From an uncultured Pedobacter sp. (lineage in GTDB: Bacteria; Bacteroidota; Bacteroidia; Sphingobacteriales; Sphingobacteriaceae), in NCBI RefSeq assembly GCF_946479715.1, contig NZ_CAMLHF010000004.1, positions 1 to 62,907 on the forward strand: a DNA stretch of 62,907 bases, read 5' to 3'. Below, one piece after another: positions 42,352-51,586 of the stretch. The notes below the pieces were generated by a model. The model had not been told where the DNA came from and made no database searches. It worked only from the letters and a program-made list of their open reading frames with translations. Each line of letters begins with the position of its first letter. Positions within the stretch are counted from its first letter, which is position 1. Both the position numbers and the translations under genes were made by a program.

Positions 42352-43239
42352 ATGAAGAAGCATTTAATATCAACATTTATTCTTATCGCCTACAGTGCGA
42401 TCCTGATCAAGGTAATGGTATTCAAGGATGTGCCCTTGATTAGGATAGGCTCACTGATGATTTATTTTGGAGGATCGCAAACAGGCCCGGCCAATTTGGT
42501 GCCTTTCAAAACCATTTTGGTATATCTGCTGGGCGAGAAGGGCTTGATAATCGGAGGCATAAATCTTATCGGAAATATTATTTTGCTAGTACCAGTAGGT
42601 TTGCTGGGGCCTTTGGCCTTTCCGAATATCACATGGAAAAAAATGCTTGCGCTTGCAGTGGCCGCCGGTTTTGCTATCGAGGGATTGCAAGTAATATTGA
42701 GCGTAGGCATTTTTGATATCGATGATGTTATATTAAACGGACTCGGAGTTATAATAGGTTATTGGGCATTTACCGTTCTGGCAAAGAAGTTAAGCCTGAT
42801 GGAGCCTAAAAGTATTAAGATTGCGGCAGTTGTACTGATGGGGATTATTGCCGGAACTGCTTGTTATGGCCTGGTTAGTTATCATAAGGGCCAATTTCCG
42901 GTGCGTTTCGAACCTGGTCCAGAGAGTGGTCGGTCTGACCGTGCTGATAAGAGCCAAGGTGGAATTCCTCAAGGCAACGACCCCTGTGGTGGCACCGGTG
43001 GCCTAGGAGAGATCGTAAATACTGGAAATCACGCCATTACTATTCAACGGAGCGACGGCGGAAAAGTAATTATTAAGCTTACCAGCCAGACAACTATCAG
43101 AAACTCAACTGGCACCATATTAGTGTCCGATTTGAAAATCGGCAACAGGGTAACAATAGTCACATACGAATCAGATCCAGACGGTAACAAAATTGCAACA
43201 GCTGTTTTAGTCTGCAACACACCAAATCAAGGATCATGA
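42352..43239 (+). CDS. VanZ-like membrane protein fused to a DUF5666 domain
   Basis: 295 residues. VanZ-type N-terminus (about 1-185) with five helices and the family segments PANLVPFKTILVYLL, GNIILLVPVGLLGPLAF and FDIDDVILNGLGVIIGYWAF. After the last helix and a charged linker, residues about 210-295 match DUF5666 (GEIVNTGNHAITIQRSDGG, TTIRNSTGTILVSDLKIGNR, IATAVLVC), a small beta domain that should face the periplasm. VanZ relatives are linked to resistance to glycopeptide-type antimicrobials. Overlaps the barrel gene by ATGA (43236-43239). Confidence 0.85.
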   Translation: MKKHLISTFILIAYSAILIKVMVFKDVPLIRIGSLMIYFGGSQTGPANLVPFKTILVYLLGEKGLIIGGINLIGNIILLVPVGLLGPLAFPNITWKKMLALAVAAGFAIEGLQVILSVGIFDIDDVILNGLGVIIGYWAFTVLAKKLSLMEPKSIKIAAVVLMGIIAGTACYGLVSYHKGQFPVRFEPGPESGRSDRADKSQGGIPQGNDPCGGTGGLGEIVNTGNHAITIQRSDGGKVIIKLTSQTTIRNSTGTILVSDLKIGNRVTIVTYESDPDGNKIATAVLVCNTPNQGS

Positions 43240-46025
43240 AACTTCTACATTTTCTTTCAGTTGCTGCGTTGTTTTTCACTATGCAGGTTTGCGCACAAAC
43301 CACCCGGCAAGTAACTGGTTTGGTAAAGGATTCAACAGGAGCAACACTGCCCTGGGCAACGGTTAAATTATTAACAGATAAAGACAGTTCAGTTGTGGCT
43401 ACTAATTCGAGCGGCAGATTTAGTTTCCCTTCGGTATCAGTTAATCAGTTCAGCCTGGTGGTTTCTTCTTTAGGTTATGAGGGTGTTAAACGGCGGTACA
43501 ATCTTGCTCCTGGCAGTACTACAGCTGAATTAGATCCAATCATCTTAAAAAATGATCCCATTACACTTCAGGGTGTTACAGTCACTAATGTTAATGCAAT
43601 TAAAATAAAGGAGGATACCATTGAATATAATGCAGCGGCATACAAAGTGCGGGAAGGAGCAGTAATAGAAGACGCTATCAAGAAAATGCCTGGTTTGGAA
43701 ATAAGTAATGATGGTAACATCACCGCACAGGGCAAACAAGTAAACAAAGTGCGGCTCAACGGAAAAGATTATATGGCAGGTGATGTCAAAAGTCTTACCC
43801 GCAACTTGCCTGCAAATCTGGTGCAGAATGTACAGGTTATAAACGACTATGGCGATCAAGCCAATATTACGGGCATCAAAATCGGTGACCCGCAAAAGGT
43901 ATTAAACATCAATATCAAGAAAGATAAAAATCATGGCTACTTTGGACAGGGAACTGTGGGCATTGGTCGCGATGCTATTCAGGAAAGAGACGGGACAAAA
44001 AATGGTCGTCGCTATGTCGCTTCAACAAATGTATTTAATTTCCAGGGCAAGCGCCAGATAACCCTCTCAGGTGACTTCAACAATACTAATACAAGCCTGT
44101 TTACCTTTACCGGCGGAGACCGTCCGAACGTGTTTGGTCCCGATCCAAAGGATATTACTACCGCACGTTCATTAGGCTTTAACTATCGTGATGATTGGAG
44201 CAAAAAGGTAAAAGTTTACGGAAGCTATAGTCTTGCCGACAACTCGGTATACACCACTTCAAAAACGGTACAAAATAACATATCAGGGCAGTTATCCTCA
44301 ATCCAGAACAGCAGTAGCACCGAGAATGCCCAGAATCTTAACCACCGTTTTAAATTCAATATAGAATACAAACCGGATACAATGAACTACTTTAAGTTCA
44401 TCCCCACATTTTCTTACAGCGGAGTGGATATCGATCAAACTTTTGTAAGTAAACTACAAGCCCAAAATGTCGACAATACTTTGATTTCAGATTACACAAG
44501 ACGCCTATTGTCACACGCTGAGGCGCCAAACTTTGGCATCAGCGCATTGTACAATCATCGGTTCCAGAAGCATGGGCGAAATTTTAGTGTATTGGTAACC
44601 AGCGGCACAACAACAAATAAGCAGTACCAGAATCCTGTCTACAATTATCTTGCAGGCAATGCCAATGCGCCTGTGAATCAGATGATCAATACCAACCGCC
44701 GTACCGACAGTGCCGGTCTTTCATTGTCATACCTGGAGCCGATCGGTAAAAAATCATACCTGGAGTTCAGTTATCAGTATCACAACTCACAAACAGTGGC
44801 CGACAGGCTTACCGACACGGTTACTAATGCTGGCGATATTAATCGCGATCCGGACTTGAGTAACGACTACAGTTTTAATTTCATTACCAATAATTTTAGG
44901 GTAAACTACCAGATAATAGACCAGAAATACAACTTTACATTAGGTTTGGCAGCGCAACCAACCTTGCTGAAAGGCTCATCGTCAGTCACTGTCCGTACAC
45001 ACAAAACCATATATAACTTCTCACCCGTGCTGCATTATGTGTATAACTTCTCCGAGCTTCAGGCATTGGCTTTTGACTACCAGGGAGCAAGCAATTCACC
45101 AGCTTATCATCAATTACAGCCGGTTATTGACTTTTCAGAATCCAGCTACCCGATGCAAGGGAATCCAGATCTGCTGCCCGAATACAACAACAGTTTTCAG
45201 GTCAGGTATAACAAGTTCGGCGACGGAACGGGCAAAACGTTTTTCGTAAATCTAAGTTTTACTCAAACTGACCACAAGATTGTAGCGAACACCGTTACTT
45301 ATCCCCACAATTATACAGCAGATCCACGACTTGCCGGGGCAATATTAACGAAATATCAAAATGCTTCGGGGTTTTATAATGCAACAGCCTATTATGCGTT
45401 TGCCAAGCCTTGGGCCAAACGCAAATACAGTTTATTCTTTAATGGCAAAGTCACTTATAACAACAATATTTCTTACCTCACTAATGTTCTCGATCCACTC
45501 GGTATTAATCAAACTATTCAAAAGAATATGGCTAAAAATCTGGTACTTTCCCAAGGAGTACGTTTCAGAGTGGATATTCCCGACGTTTTAGATGCAGAGG
45601 CGAATGCCAATTACAGTATTAATCGCTCTCAAAATTCTGTCCCAGATGCGTATAGTGATAATAATTTTCAAACCATCACCCTTGGCACCAATGGCAATCT
45701 CTATTTCTTCAAAAGCTGGACGCTAAATTATAACTACAGTAAGGCAATTTACGAAGGTTATAATGGTGCCACCAACCCAAATGTCTTGAATACTTACATA
45801 GAGCGACGCTTTCTAAAGAATAATGTGGGCACCCTGCGCTTTTCCGTGTACGACGCATTTAACGAAAATACAGGTTTTACCTCAACGCAAAATGCATATG
45901 CGATTACCCAAAGTAACGTGAACCGATTAGGACGCTATTACCTGTTCACCTTTACGCTGAGATTGCAGAAGTTTGCAGGTCGTCCTCCCAGAGGCATGCC
46001 AGGTGGCCCGGGTGGGGGTGGTTAA
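43236..46025 (+). CDS. Large outer-membrane beta-barrel protein (TonB-receptor-like)
   Basis: 929 residues. Signal MKLLHFLSVAALFFTMQVCA. CarboxypepD_reg-type domain (QVTGLVKDSTGATLPWATVK), plug-like region (GAVIEDAIKKMPGLEISND, RLNGKDYMAGDVKSLTRNLP) and a long barrel. The C-terminus runs past the barrel into a Pro/Gly tail (GRPPRGMPGGPGGGG). It belongs to the outer-membrane barrel group often found with LytTR systems in this phylum. Translationally coupled to VanZ-DUF5666. Its stop overlaps the stop of the convergent lipoprotein gene by 3 bp. Confidence 0.88.
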   Translation: MKLLHFLSVAALFFTMQVCAQTTRQVTGLVKDSTGATLPWATVKLLTDKDSSVVATNSSGRFSFPSVSVNQFSLVVSSLGYEGVKRRYNLAPGSTTAELDPIILKNDPITLQGVTVTNVNAIKIKEDTIEYNAAAYKVREGAVIEDAIKKMPGLEISNDGNITAQGKQVNKVRLNGKDYMAGDVKSLTRNLPANLVQNVQVINDYGDQANITGIKIGDPQKVLNINIKKDKNHGYFGQGTVGIGRDAIQERDGTKNGRRYVASTNVFNFQGKRQITLSGDFNNTNTSLFTFTGGDRPNVFGPDPKDITTARSLGFNYRDDWSKKVKVYGSYSLADNSVYTTSKTVQNNISGQLSSIQNSSSTENAQNLNHRFKFNIEYKPDTMNYFKFIPTFSYSGVDIDQTFVSKLQAQNVDNTLISDYTRRLLSHAEAPNFGISALYNHRFQKHGRNFSVLVTSGTTTNKQYQNPVYNYLAGNANAPVNQMINTNRRTDSAGLSLSYLEPIGKKSYLEFSYQYHNSQTVADRLTDTVTNAGDINRDPDLSNDYSFNFITNNFRVNYQIIDQKYNFTLGLAAQPTLLKGSSSVTVRTHKTIYNFSPVLHYVYNFSELQALAFDYQGASNSPAYHQLQPVIDFSESSYPMQGNPDLLPEYNNSFQVRYNKFGDGTGKTFFVNLSFTQTDHKIVANTVTYPHNYTADPRLAGAILTKYQNASGFYNATAYYAFAKPWAKRKYSLFFNGKVTYNNNISYLTNVLDPLGINQTIQKNMAKNLVLSQGVRFRVDIPDVLDAEANANYSINRSQNSVPDAYSDNNFQTITLGTNGNLYFFKSWTLNYNYSKAIYEGYNGATNPNVLNTYIERRFLKNNVGTLRFSVYDAFNENTGFTSTQNAYAITQSNVNRLGRYYLFTFTLRLQKFAGRPPRGMPGGPGGGG

Positions 46026-46702
46026 CGTCCCCCCAATGGTTTTACCAAATTTAAAAACCTTTCATTACCAGCTTTTGCTGTTTTTGAATCATACTCAATG
46101 CTCTCTGTGATTAAGTCAGAATCATAAGCGACTCTGGCTTTTCCTTCAGGTACAAAAATGCCTGTACCACCTTTGCTGTTATCAATGTTTATTATACCGA
46201 TAGTATAATTTTTAATGTTGTTGCCTTCCTTTACACCCGAAATTATAGTAGCAAATATGGCCGAGTAAGAGCCATAAGTAGATTTAACCTTCCCATAAAT
46301 GGTAAAATTATTTCCCGAACCAGATATAGCAGTCACAATACTTGTATCTCTTAACGTTAATACGTGCTCTCCAATTAAGCTTATACCAAAATCATCATTG
46401 TGCTGGTCAAAAAATTTTACTTTTGAACTCAGAAATGCATTACCGGGTTTGTCTCCTGGTATGTTCGATACTTTTAGAATTAATGGAGATACATAAAAAG
46501 CGCCTTCCATATTAGGTGGGGTTGTACCTTCGTTTACAGGAAAATTTAATGTTTTCAGGGTATCTAAGTATTGCTGTGGAATTACATCCTCAATCTTGTT
46601 TTTAAGAATTTCTTCGTTTGATGGTCCATCTTTACCCTTTTTACAGGATGCAAGATAAGAGATGCTTATTATTGCCAATATCAAAATTGAAGTATTTTTC
46701 AT
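46022..46702 (-). CDS. Lipoprotein of unknown function
   Basis: 226 residues. Signal with lipobox YLASCKKGKDG. The rest is a beta-rich domain (EGAFYVSPLILKVSNIPGDK, FGISLIGEHVLTLRDTSIVT, TIYGKVKSTYGSYSAIFATI, GTGIFVPEGKARVAYDSDLI). Looks like a surface or periplasmic beta-sandwich; no family recognised. Probably second in a unit with the gene at 46715 (12-bp gap). Confidence 0.7.
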   Translation of the reverse strand: MKNTSILILAIISISYLASCKKGKDGPSNEEILKNKIEDVIPQQYLDTLKTLNFPVNEGTTPPNMEGAFYVSPLILKVSNIPGDKPGNAFLSSKVKFFDQHNDDFGISLIGEHVLTLRDTSIVTAISGSGNNFTIYGKVKSTYGSYSAIFATIISGVKEGNNIKNYTIGIINIDNSKGGTGIFVPEGKARVAYDSDLITESIEYDSKTAKAGNERFLNLVKPLGGR

Positions 46703-46714
46703 CAGTATTGTCTT

Positions 46715-47173
46715 TTACTTTTTAATTTTAATTGATATTTGGCCGTCTTCTAAGGCTTCAATATTTTTTTCGGTAAATATGTCGGGATTGGTCTTTTGTA
46801 AGGCGATCAGCAAATCTTCTGTTGTACCACTATGTTCCAAACTAATGGTTGAGCCGGATGTACTAAATTTCATTTTTGAACTGAGCACACCTTTAGTATT
46901 CTCCGCTTTTTCATTAATGCTTTTTAGAGTGGCAAAATCTACACCGATAATATTTACAATAGTTTTGGTTTCAGCTACAACTTCTTCAGCACTTTTCTTT
47001 TTGCCAAAGAAGCTACTTAGTTTACCACCGGTTTTTCCAGCTCTGTCAGCTTGTTTTCCAGCCTTATCTGCCTTATCAAGTGTGCGGTCTATTTTGTCTA
47101 AAATGCCTTGTGCATTCGCAGAAGCTACACCAAATAATATCATGGTGAAACAAATAATTCCAAATTTTTTCAT
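46715..47173 (-). CDS. Small secreted protein of unknown function
   Basis: 152 residues from ATG 47173 (MKKFGIICFTMILFGVASAN), chosen for its signal peptide; an ATG at 47227 would bury it. Mature part starts with a Lys/Asp/Gly-rich helical segment (LDKIDRTLDKADKAGKQADR), then a mixed alpha/beta domain (TKTIVNIIGVDFATLKSINE, QISIKIKK). No family recognised. First gene of a two-gene unit with the lipoprotein. Confidence 0.65.
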   Translation of the reverse strand: MKKFGIICFTMILFGVASANAQGILDKIDRTLDKADKAGKQADRAGKTGGKLSSFFGKKKSAEEVVAETKTIVNIIGVDFATLKSINEKAENTKGVLSSKMKFSTSGSTISLEHSGTTEDLLIALQKTNPDIFTEKNIEALEDGQISIKIKK

Positions 47174-47392
47174 AACGGTAATTTTTAAGATGTACCCAAA
47201 GTGACTAATTATTGCTTTTTCAAACAATAGACAGATATTTGTATTTTTTTCTACTGGTTTACCCGTATTTTTATCACTAGGTTATCTTGCAAACTTTCCA
47301 TACCATTTCCTTTAATGAAAAAATAGAGCTATCACTTTATAATGAGACCGTTAAAGGTGATAACCAGTTATTTCCATATTTATTAGTACCAA

Positions 47393-47743
47393 TTATATGT
47401 GGGTCAAAATATTAACTAATTTGTTAAAAGGATCGCGTACAAAGAATCTACGAACACCCCATGGCTCATCAACCGGACCATATTCAATTGATATTCCAAA
47501 ATCTTTCATTCGCTTAAGCGCCTCATCAATATCATCAACCTCTATAGATAAATCAGGTACTGCTGTGCCTGAACCACCCTCAGTAGCAAAACTGATCTGA
47601 ATTGTTTGATGCTCATTAGACCCATAGGTCTTAATCCAGCCATGATCCATCAATAAATCAAGTCCAAGTATGACTTGATAGAATTGTTTCGCCGCATCTA
47701 TATTTTGTGCGGATATGTCTACAACGATTCTTTTAACTTTCAT
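47393..47743 (-). CDS. VOC/glyoxalase-superfamily protein
   Basis: 116 residues. One VOC module pair: IVVDISAQNIDAAKQFYQVI, LGLDLLMDHGWIKTYG, PDLSIEVDDIDEALKRMKDF, EYGPVDEPWGVRRFFVRDPF. The DP-FNKLVNIL ending is typical. May be a dioxygenase, isomerase or antibiotic-binding protein; metal ligands are not fully recognisable. Stands alone. Confidence 0.88.
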   Translation of the reverse strand: MKVKRIVVDISAQNIDAAKQFYQVILGLDLLMDHGWIKTYGSNEHQTIQISFATEGGSGTAVPDLSIEVDDIDEALKRMKDFGISIEYGPVDEPWGVRRFFVRDPFNKLVNILTHI

Positions 47744-47835
47744 AGATTTTTAGTAATAAATCATTACCGATATTTTCTTCATGATAACGGGAATTTCTCC
47801 ATGATGACAAGATTGACTGCAAATAAAAGAAAATA

Positions 47836-49236
47836 ATGAGCACATGTTGTAAAATTTCTGAGTTTACAGGTAAGGAGAGCATTTCACGTAAATCCGATAA
47901 ATACATAGAATGTTTATCTTTATGTCAAAAGCCACCTGTTATGGACTCAATAGATGCCTTTATCAAAGCCAGTGTGTGGTACGGTTCAACAGATGAAGCG
48001 GAAGCCCTGCTAGTTTCTTTTCCCGCTATTGCCGAAAGCAGCATTTATACAGCTGCATTGCTTGGAAACGAAGCCGCCGTGAGGCGATTTTTGGCTAATG
48101 ACCCTTCTCTTGCCTTCACTAAGGGGGGGACATTAGGTTGGGATGCATTAACCTATCTCTGTTTCTCGCGATTTTTGCGTCGTCTTCCTTCAGGACCTTT
48201 CGTCTCGACCGCTCAAACGCTAATTAGTGCCGGAGCCGATGTAAATACAGGTTTCTTTGATGATCAGCATACACCTCATACAGAATGGGAAAGCGTTCTA
48301 TACGGGGCTTCTGGGGTAGCATTCCATCCGGAATTGACCCGGTTGCTGCTCAACAACGGCGCAGATCCTAACGACAATGAAGTACCTTATCATTCACCCG
48401 AAAGTTATGACAACCGCGCCTTCCAGCTATTGCTAGATAGTGGTAAGATGACTGCAGATTCCCTGGCTACTATGTTGCTGCGTAAGTGTGATATACATGA
48501 TACCGAAGGCATCCGCCTGGCGCTGCAGAGTGGGGCAGATCCTAATCGTTTAACCATCTGGGGTGTTACAGCACTGCACCAGGCGATCTTACGCGACAAT
48601 CAGTTACAAAACATATTGATGATACTGGAACATGGTGCTAATCCTGGATTGCAAAGCCAGAAGGACGGCAGATCTGCCATAGTAATGGCAGCGCAAAGGG
48701 GCAGGGCAGACGTTTTGCAGTTGTTCCGGGATTACGGATTTGACATATCCTTGCAAGGAATGGACGAACTGGCCAGAGCTTGTGCGATGGATGAATCTGC
48801 AACCGGAATTTTATCGACCGAGTATGGAGGTATGTTACTTGGAGGGTTTGCGGGAAATAACAACGCGGTAGGAATAGGCAGAATCCTGGCCTTGAATATT
48901 CAGGTAGATACACCTTATGTAAGTGGAGATGGTTATTTCGGAATTCCGAAAAATAGTACGGCATTGCAGATTGCAGCTTGGCGCGGAGCTCATGATGCAG
49001 TAAAAACGCTCATCAATAACGGAGCCGACGTAAATGCAAAAGACACTAACGGAAATACACCATTATCGCTCGCCATACGTGCCTGTACTGATTCCTATTG
49101 GATGGACGGTCGCAAACCTGATTCGATAGCAGCGTTGATTTCGGCCGGTGCAAAAAAGGAAGGCATTATTCTGCCTACCGGATATGATGAGGCAGACCGC
49201 TTATTCGATATCGAGACTAATAGTGATATCAGATAG
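47836..49236 (+). CDS. Ankyrin-repeat protein
   Basis: 466 residues (or 431 if the internal ATG at 47941 is used, which lacks the Cys-containing opening MSTCCKISEFTGKES). At least five ankyrin units are recognisable: AQTLISAGADVNTG, LTRLLLNNGADPNDN, GIRLALQSGADPNRL with WGVTALHQAILRDN, ILMILEHGANPGLQ, and ALQIAAWRGAHDAVKTLINN with GADVNAKDTNGNTPLSLAIR. No signal peptide, so probably a cytoplasmic protein-binding scaffold. Base composition looks slightly more GC-rich in the middle than its neighbours. Confidence 0.88.
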   Translation: MSTCCKISEFTGKESISRKSDKYIECLSLCQKPPVMDSIDAFIKASVWYGSTDEAEALLVSFPAIAESSIYTAALLGNEAAVRRFLANDPSLAFTKGGTLGWDALTYLCFSRFLRRLPSGPFVSTAQTLISAGADVNTGFFDDQHTPHTEWESVLYGASGVAFHPELTRLLLNNGADPNDNEVPYHSPESYDNRAFQLLLDSGKMTADSLATMLLRKCDIHDTEGIRLALQSGADPNRLTIWGVTALHQAILRDNQLQNILMILEHGANPGLQSQKDGRSAIVMAAQRGRADVLQLFRDYGFDISLQGMDELARACAMDESATGILSTEYGGMLLGGFAGNNNAVGIGRILALNIQVDTPYVSGDGYFGIPKNSTALQIAAWRGAHDAVKTLINNGADVNAKDTNGNTPLSLAIRACTDSYWMDGRKPDSIAALISAGAKKEGIILPTGYDEADRLFDIETNSDIR

Positions 49237-49283
49237 TTTTATCTAGTTATTAGGTAAATTTGTAAACCAAAATAAGTTAAATA

Positions 49284-49805
49284 ATGGAATACATACAGGT
49301 TAAAAAGGCTACTATTGATGATTTAAGTGCAACTCAGTGCATTGGCAGAGAAACTTTCTTTGAAACATTTGCCGATAGCAACACCAAGGAGGATATGGAA
49401 AAATATCTTGAAGACAGTTTTAATAATAGCCGGATGATAGCTGAATTGAGCAATCCAGATTCATTGTTTTACATTGCTTGGGAAGATGAGAACCCTGTTG
49501 GTTACCTAAAAGTAAACACTGGGACTGCACAAACAGAACAACAAGATCAAAAAGCTTTAGAAATTGAGCGCATATATGTAAAAAGTAGCCATCATGGTAA
49601 AAAGGTAGGTCAACTTCTTTATGAGAAAGCACTTGAGGTTGCTCAAGAACAGCGTAATTCCTATTTATGGCTAGGTGTCTGGGAAAAAAATCCACGAGCA
49701 ATAAGGTTCTACGAAAAGAATGGATTTATTGCTTTTGATAAGCATATATTCAAAATGGGCAACGACGAGCAGTTAGATATTATGATGAAGAAAGAATTGT
49801 TATGA
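49284..49805 (+). CDS. GNAT-family N-acetyltransferase
   Basis: 173 residues. GNAT fold with acetyl-CoA loop KSSHHGKKVGQLLYEKALEV (Q/R-x-x-G-x-G/A variant), preceded by LEIERIYV and followed by YLWLGVWEKNPRAIRFYEKN. Matches the PaiA/spermidine-acetyltransferase-like group. Its stop overlaps the nucleotidyltransferase start (ATGA at 49802-49805), so the two are co-translated. Confidence 0.9.
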   Translation: MEYIQVKKATIDDLSATQCIGRETFFETFADSNTKEDMEKYLEDSFNNSRMIAELSNPDSLFYIAWEDENPVGYLKVNTGTAQTEQQDQKALEIERIYVKSSHHGKKVGQLLYEKALEVAQEQRNSYLWLGVWEKNPRAIRFYEKNGFIAFDKHIFKMGNDEQLDIMMKKELL

Positions 49806-50689
49806 TAAGTAGAAGTAAACATGAAATGATGCAATTGATTATGGATGTTGCAGCAAATAATCAAGACATAAGGGCAGTACTGTTAAATGGTTCACAGGCC
49901 AATCCAAACGTTGCAAAGGATATCTTTCAGGATTACGACATCATATATGTGGTTAATAGCCTTTCTCCATTTCTTCAGGATCATACCTGGATTGATGTTT
50001 TTGGAGAACGGATGATACTTCAAATGCCTGAAGATATGGAGCTTTATCCGCCATCACCTGAACTAGATGGGGCATTTTCCTATTTAATGCAATTTATGGA
50101 TGGAAATCGGATTGACTTAATATTGGTTCCGATTGAAAATCTGCATCATTTCCTTGACGATAGCCTTAGCAAGGTATTATTGAATAAAGATGATATGCTT
50201 AGTTTAGCTTCGCTAGATCCCGCAAGTGATAAAAGTTACTTGGTAAATCGACCATCGGTTAGGGAATTTGGTGATTGTTGTAACGAGTTCTGGTATACCA
50301 ATACAGGACTTGCAAAGGGTATTTGGCGAGAGCAGATTCCTCACACTCAGTACTTATTCTATAATGTTATTCAATCTGCATTAATACAAATGATAGATTG
50401 GCACATCGGTTTCCGCTATCAATTTTCAGTAAATCCAGGCAAATATGGGAAGTTTTATAAAGAATATCTTGAGCCAGAACTTTACGCAGAATTACTTGAA
50501 ACCTACCCAACTGGCGATGTTAATGAAGCATGGAAAGCAGTGTTCTCTACTATTAAGCTTTTTCAAAAAGTAGCACAAAATGTTGCGAAGCAACTTGGAG
50601 CAAACTATCCTTTAAATGAACATGAACACATCATCGAATATTTACAGCACGTCAAACAGTTGCCTAAAAATGCTCAGCGCATATATTAA
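49802..50689 (+). CDS. Aminoglycoside 6-adenylyltransferase-like nucleotidyltransferase (ANT(6)/AadS type)
   Basis: 295 residues. Nucleotidyltransferase motif LLNGSQANPNVAKDIFQDYD, with the DxD-type acidic pair near residue 45, then MQFMDGNRIDLILVPIENL and the long helical C-terminus of ANT(6) proteins (REFGDCCNEFWYTNTGLAKG, YLFYNVIQSALIQMIDWHIG). The usual NGSRANP reads NGSQANP here. Adenylation of streptomycin-type aminoglycosides is the family activity. A chromosomal setting with a GNAT partner suggests an intrinsic copy. Confidence 0.88.
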   Translation: MISRSKHEMMQLIMDVAANNQDIRAVLLNGSQANPNVAKDIFQDYDIIYVVNSLSPFLQDHTWIDVFGERMILQMPEDMELYPPSPELDGAFSYLMQFMDGNRIDLILVPIENLHHFLDDSLSKVLLNKDDMLSLASLDPASDKSYLVNRPSVREFGDCCNEFWYTNTGLAKGIWREQIPHTQYLFYNVIQSALIQMIDWHIGFRYQFSVNPGKYGKFYKEYLEPELYAELLETYPTGDVNEAWKAVFSTIKLFQKVAQNVAKQLGANYPLNEHEHIIEYLQHVKQLPKNAQRIY

Positions 50690-50721
50690 GGCTGGTCTAT
50701 TTATTGCATTGAGGGTGATTC

Positions 50722-51343
50722 TTACATCTTATTCACTTTGTTGATTACCTTTTCAATTCTAGACCGCTTACTTTCTTTCTCAATACCATTTATTCTGGAG
50801 GTCAATGTTTTTACAAAAGCCGTCTTATTATCGCTGTTTACAACTTGTAATGCATTTTCTGCATACATTGGTAGCTGGTTGTCGGGGCTTTTCAGCAATT
50901 GTCCAATTAACAATGTGAATACATTTTCATTATATTCTTTAACGCCACAAAGTTTAATCATAATACCTACACAGTGGTCATTGGTGATGACTGAACCTTT
51001 GTCTGCAGTGGTTATTATTATATATTTCTTTCGGTTTAATTGTAGTGATCGCATTTAAAGCGGTCATCGCACCCCATTGCAAACGGTTATTCTTACTGTC
51101 TAACAGATCTATCAATTCCGAACTGAAATCGGCTATCATCTCGGGCTTCAATGTTCCGATCTCATAAATTACCTTTATGCAATCGTTCTGGATATCCTTG
51201 CTTTTATGATATAGGTTCTCAACCAACTCTATAACCGCTTCATTGTCGATGCTTTGTACAATAGCATTAGCCAGTTCCTGATTGGGTACTTCATCCCGTC
51301 TTCCCAATGAATGCGCTAATTTATCGATTATGTTGGTGTTCAT
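50722..51343 (-). pseudogene. HEAT-like repeat protein gene broken by a frameshift
   Basis: Two overlapping minus frames make up one protein. The first (51343 down to 50978) encodes MNTNIIDKLAHSLGRRDEVP through TALNAITTIKPKEIYN. The second resumes as IITTADKGSVITNDHCVGIM and runs to EKVINKVNKM at 50722. The junction lies in the AT repeat at about 51011-51026. Compared with the intact family a short segment is also missing there. Intact relatives are helical repeat proteins of roughly 200 residues with unknown function. It may be a real mutation or a sequencing error in the repeat. Confidence 0.75.
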
Positions 51344-51586
51344 TATTTCTATTAATTCTAATGCTTACTTATGGACAGGCCGAAGCAATGTTTATATGTT
51401 TTATTCATGCATGAATTTACTAAATTGAAACCATTTTGAAAGAAAAATAAAATACTAAGACACTAGTTTTTTTGACGCTATTCACCTCTAAGTTGTCGTT
51501 TTTACACCGCATCAAACTCTGAAATGCATTCCATCTTTGTATTGTCAATAAAATACTTTTATCATAATTACTAAAAATCAAATAAA

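Noticed and set aside
40268..49236. Recent horizontal transfer suggested by locally higher GC
   Set aside because: Hand counts of single lines vary widely (about 38 to 53 percent) and no mobile-element boundary is visible.
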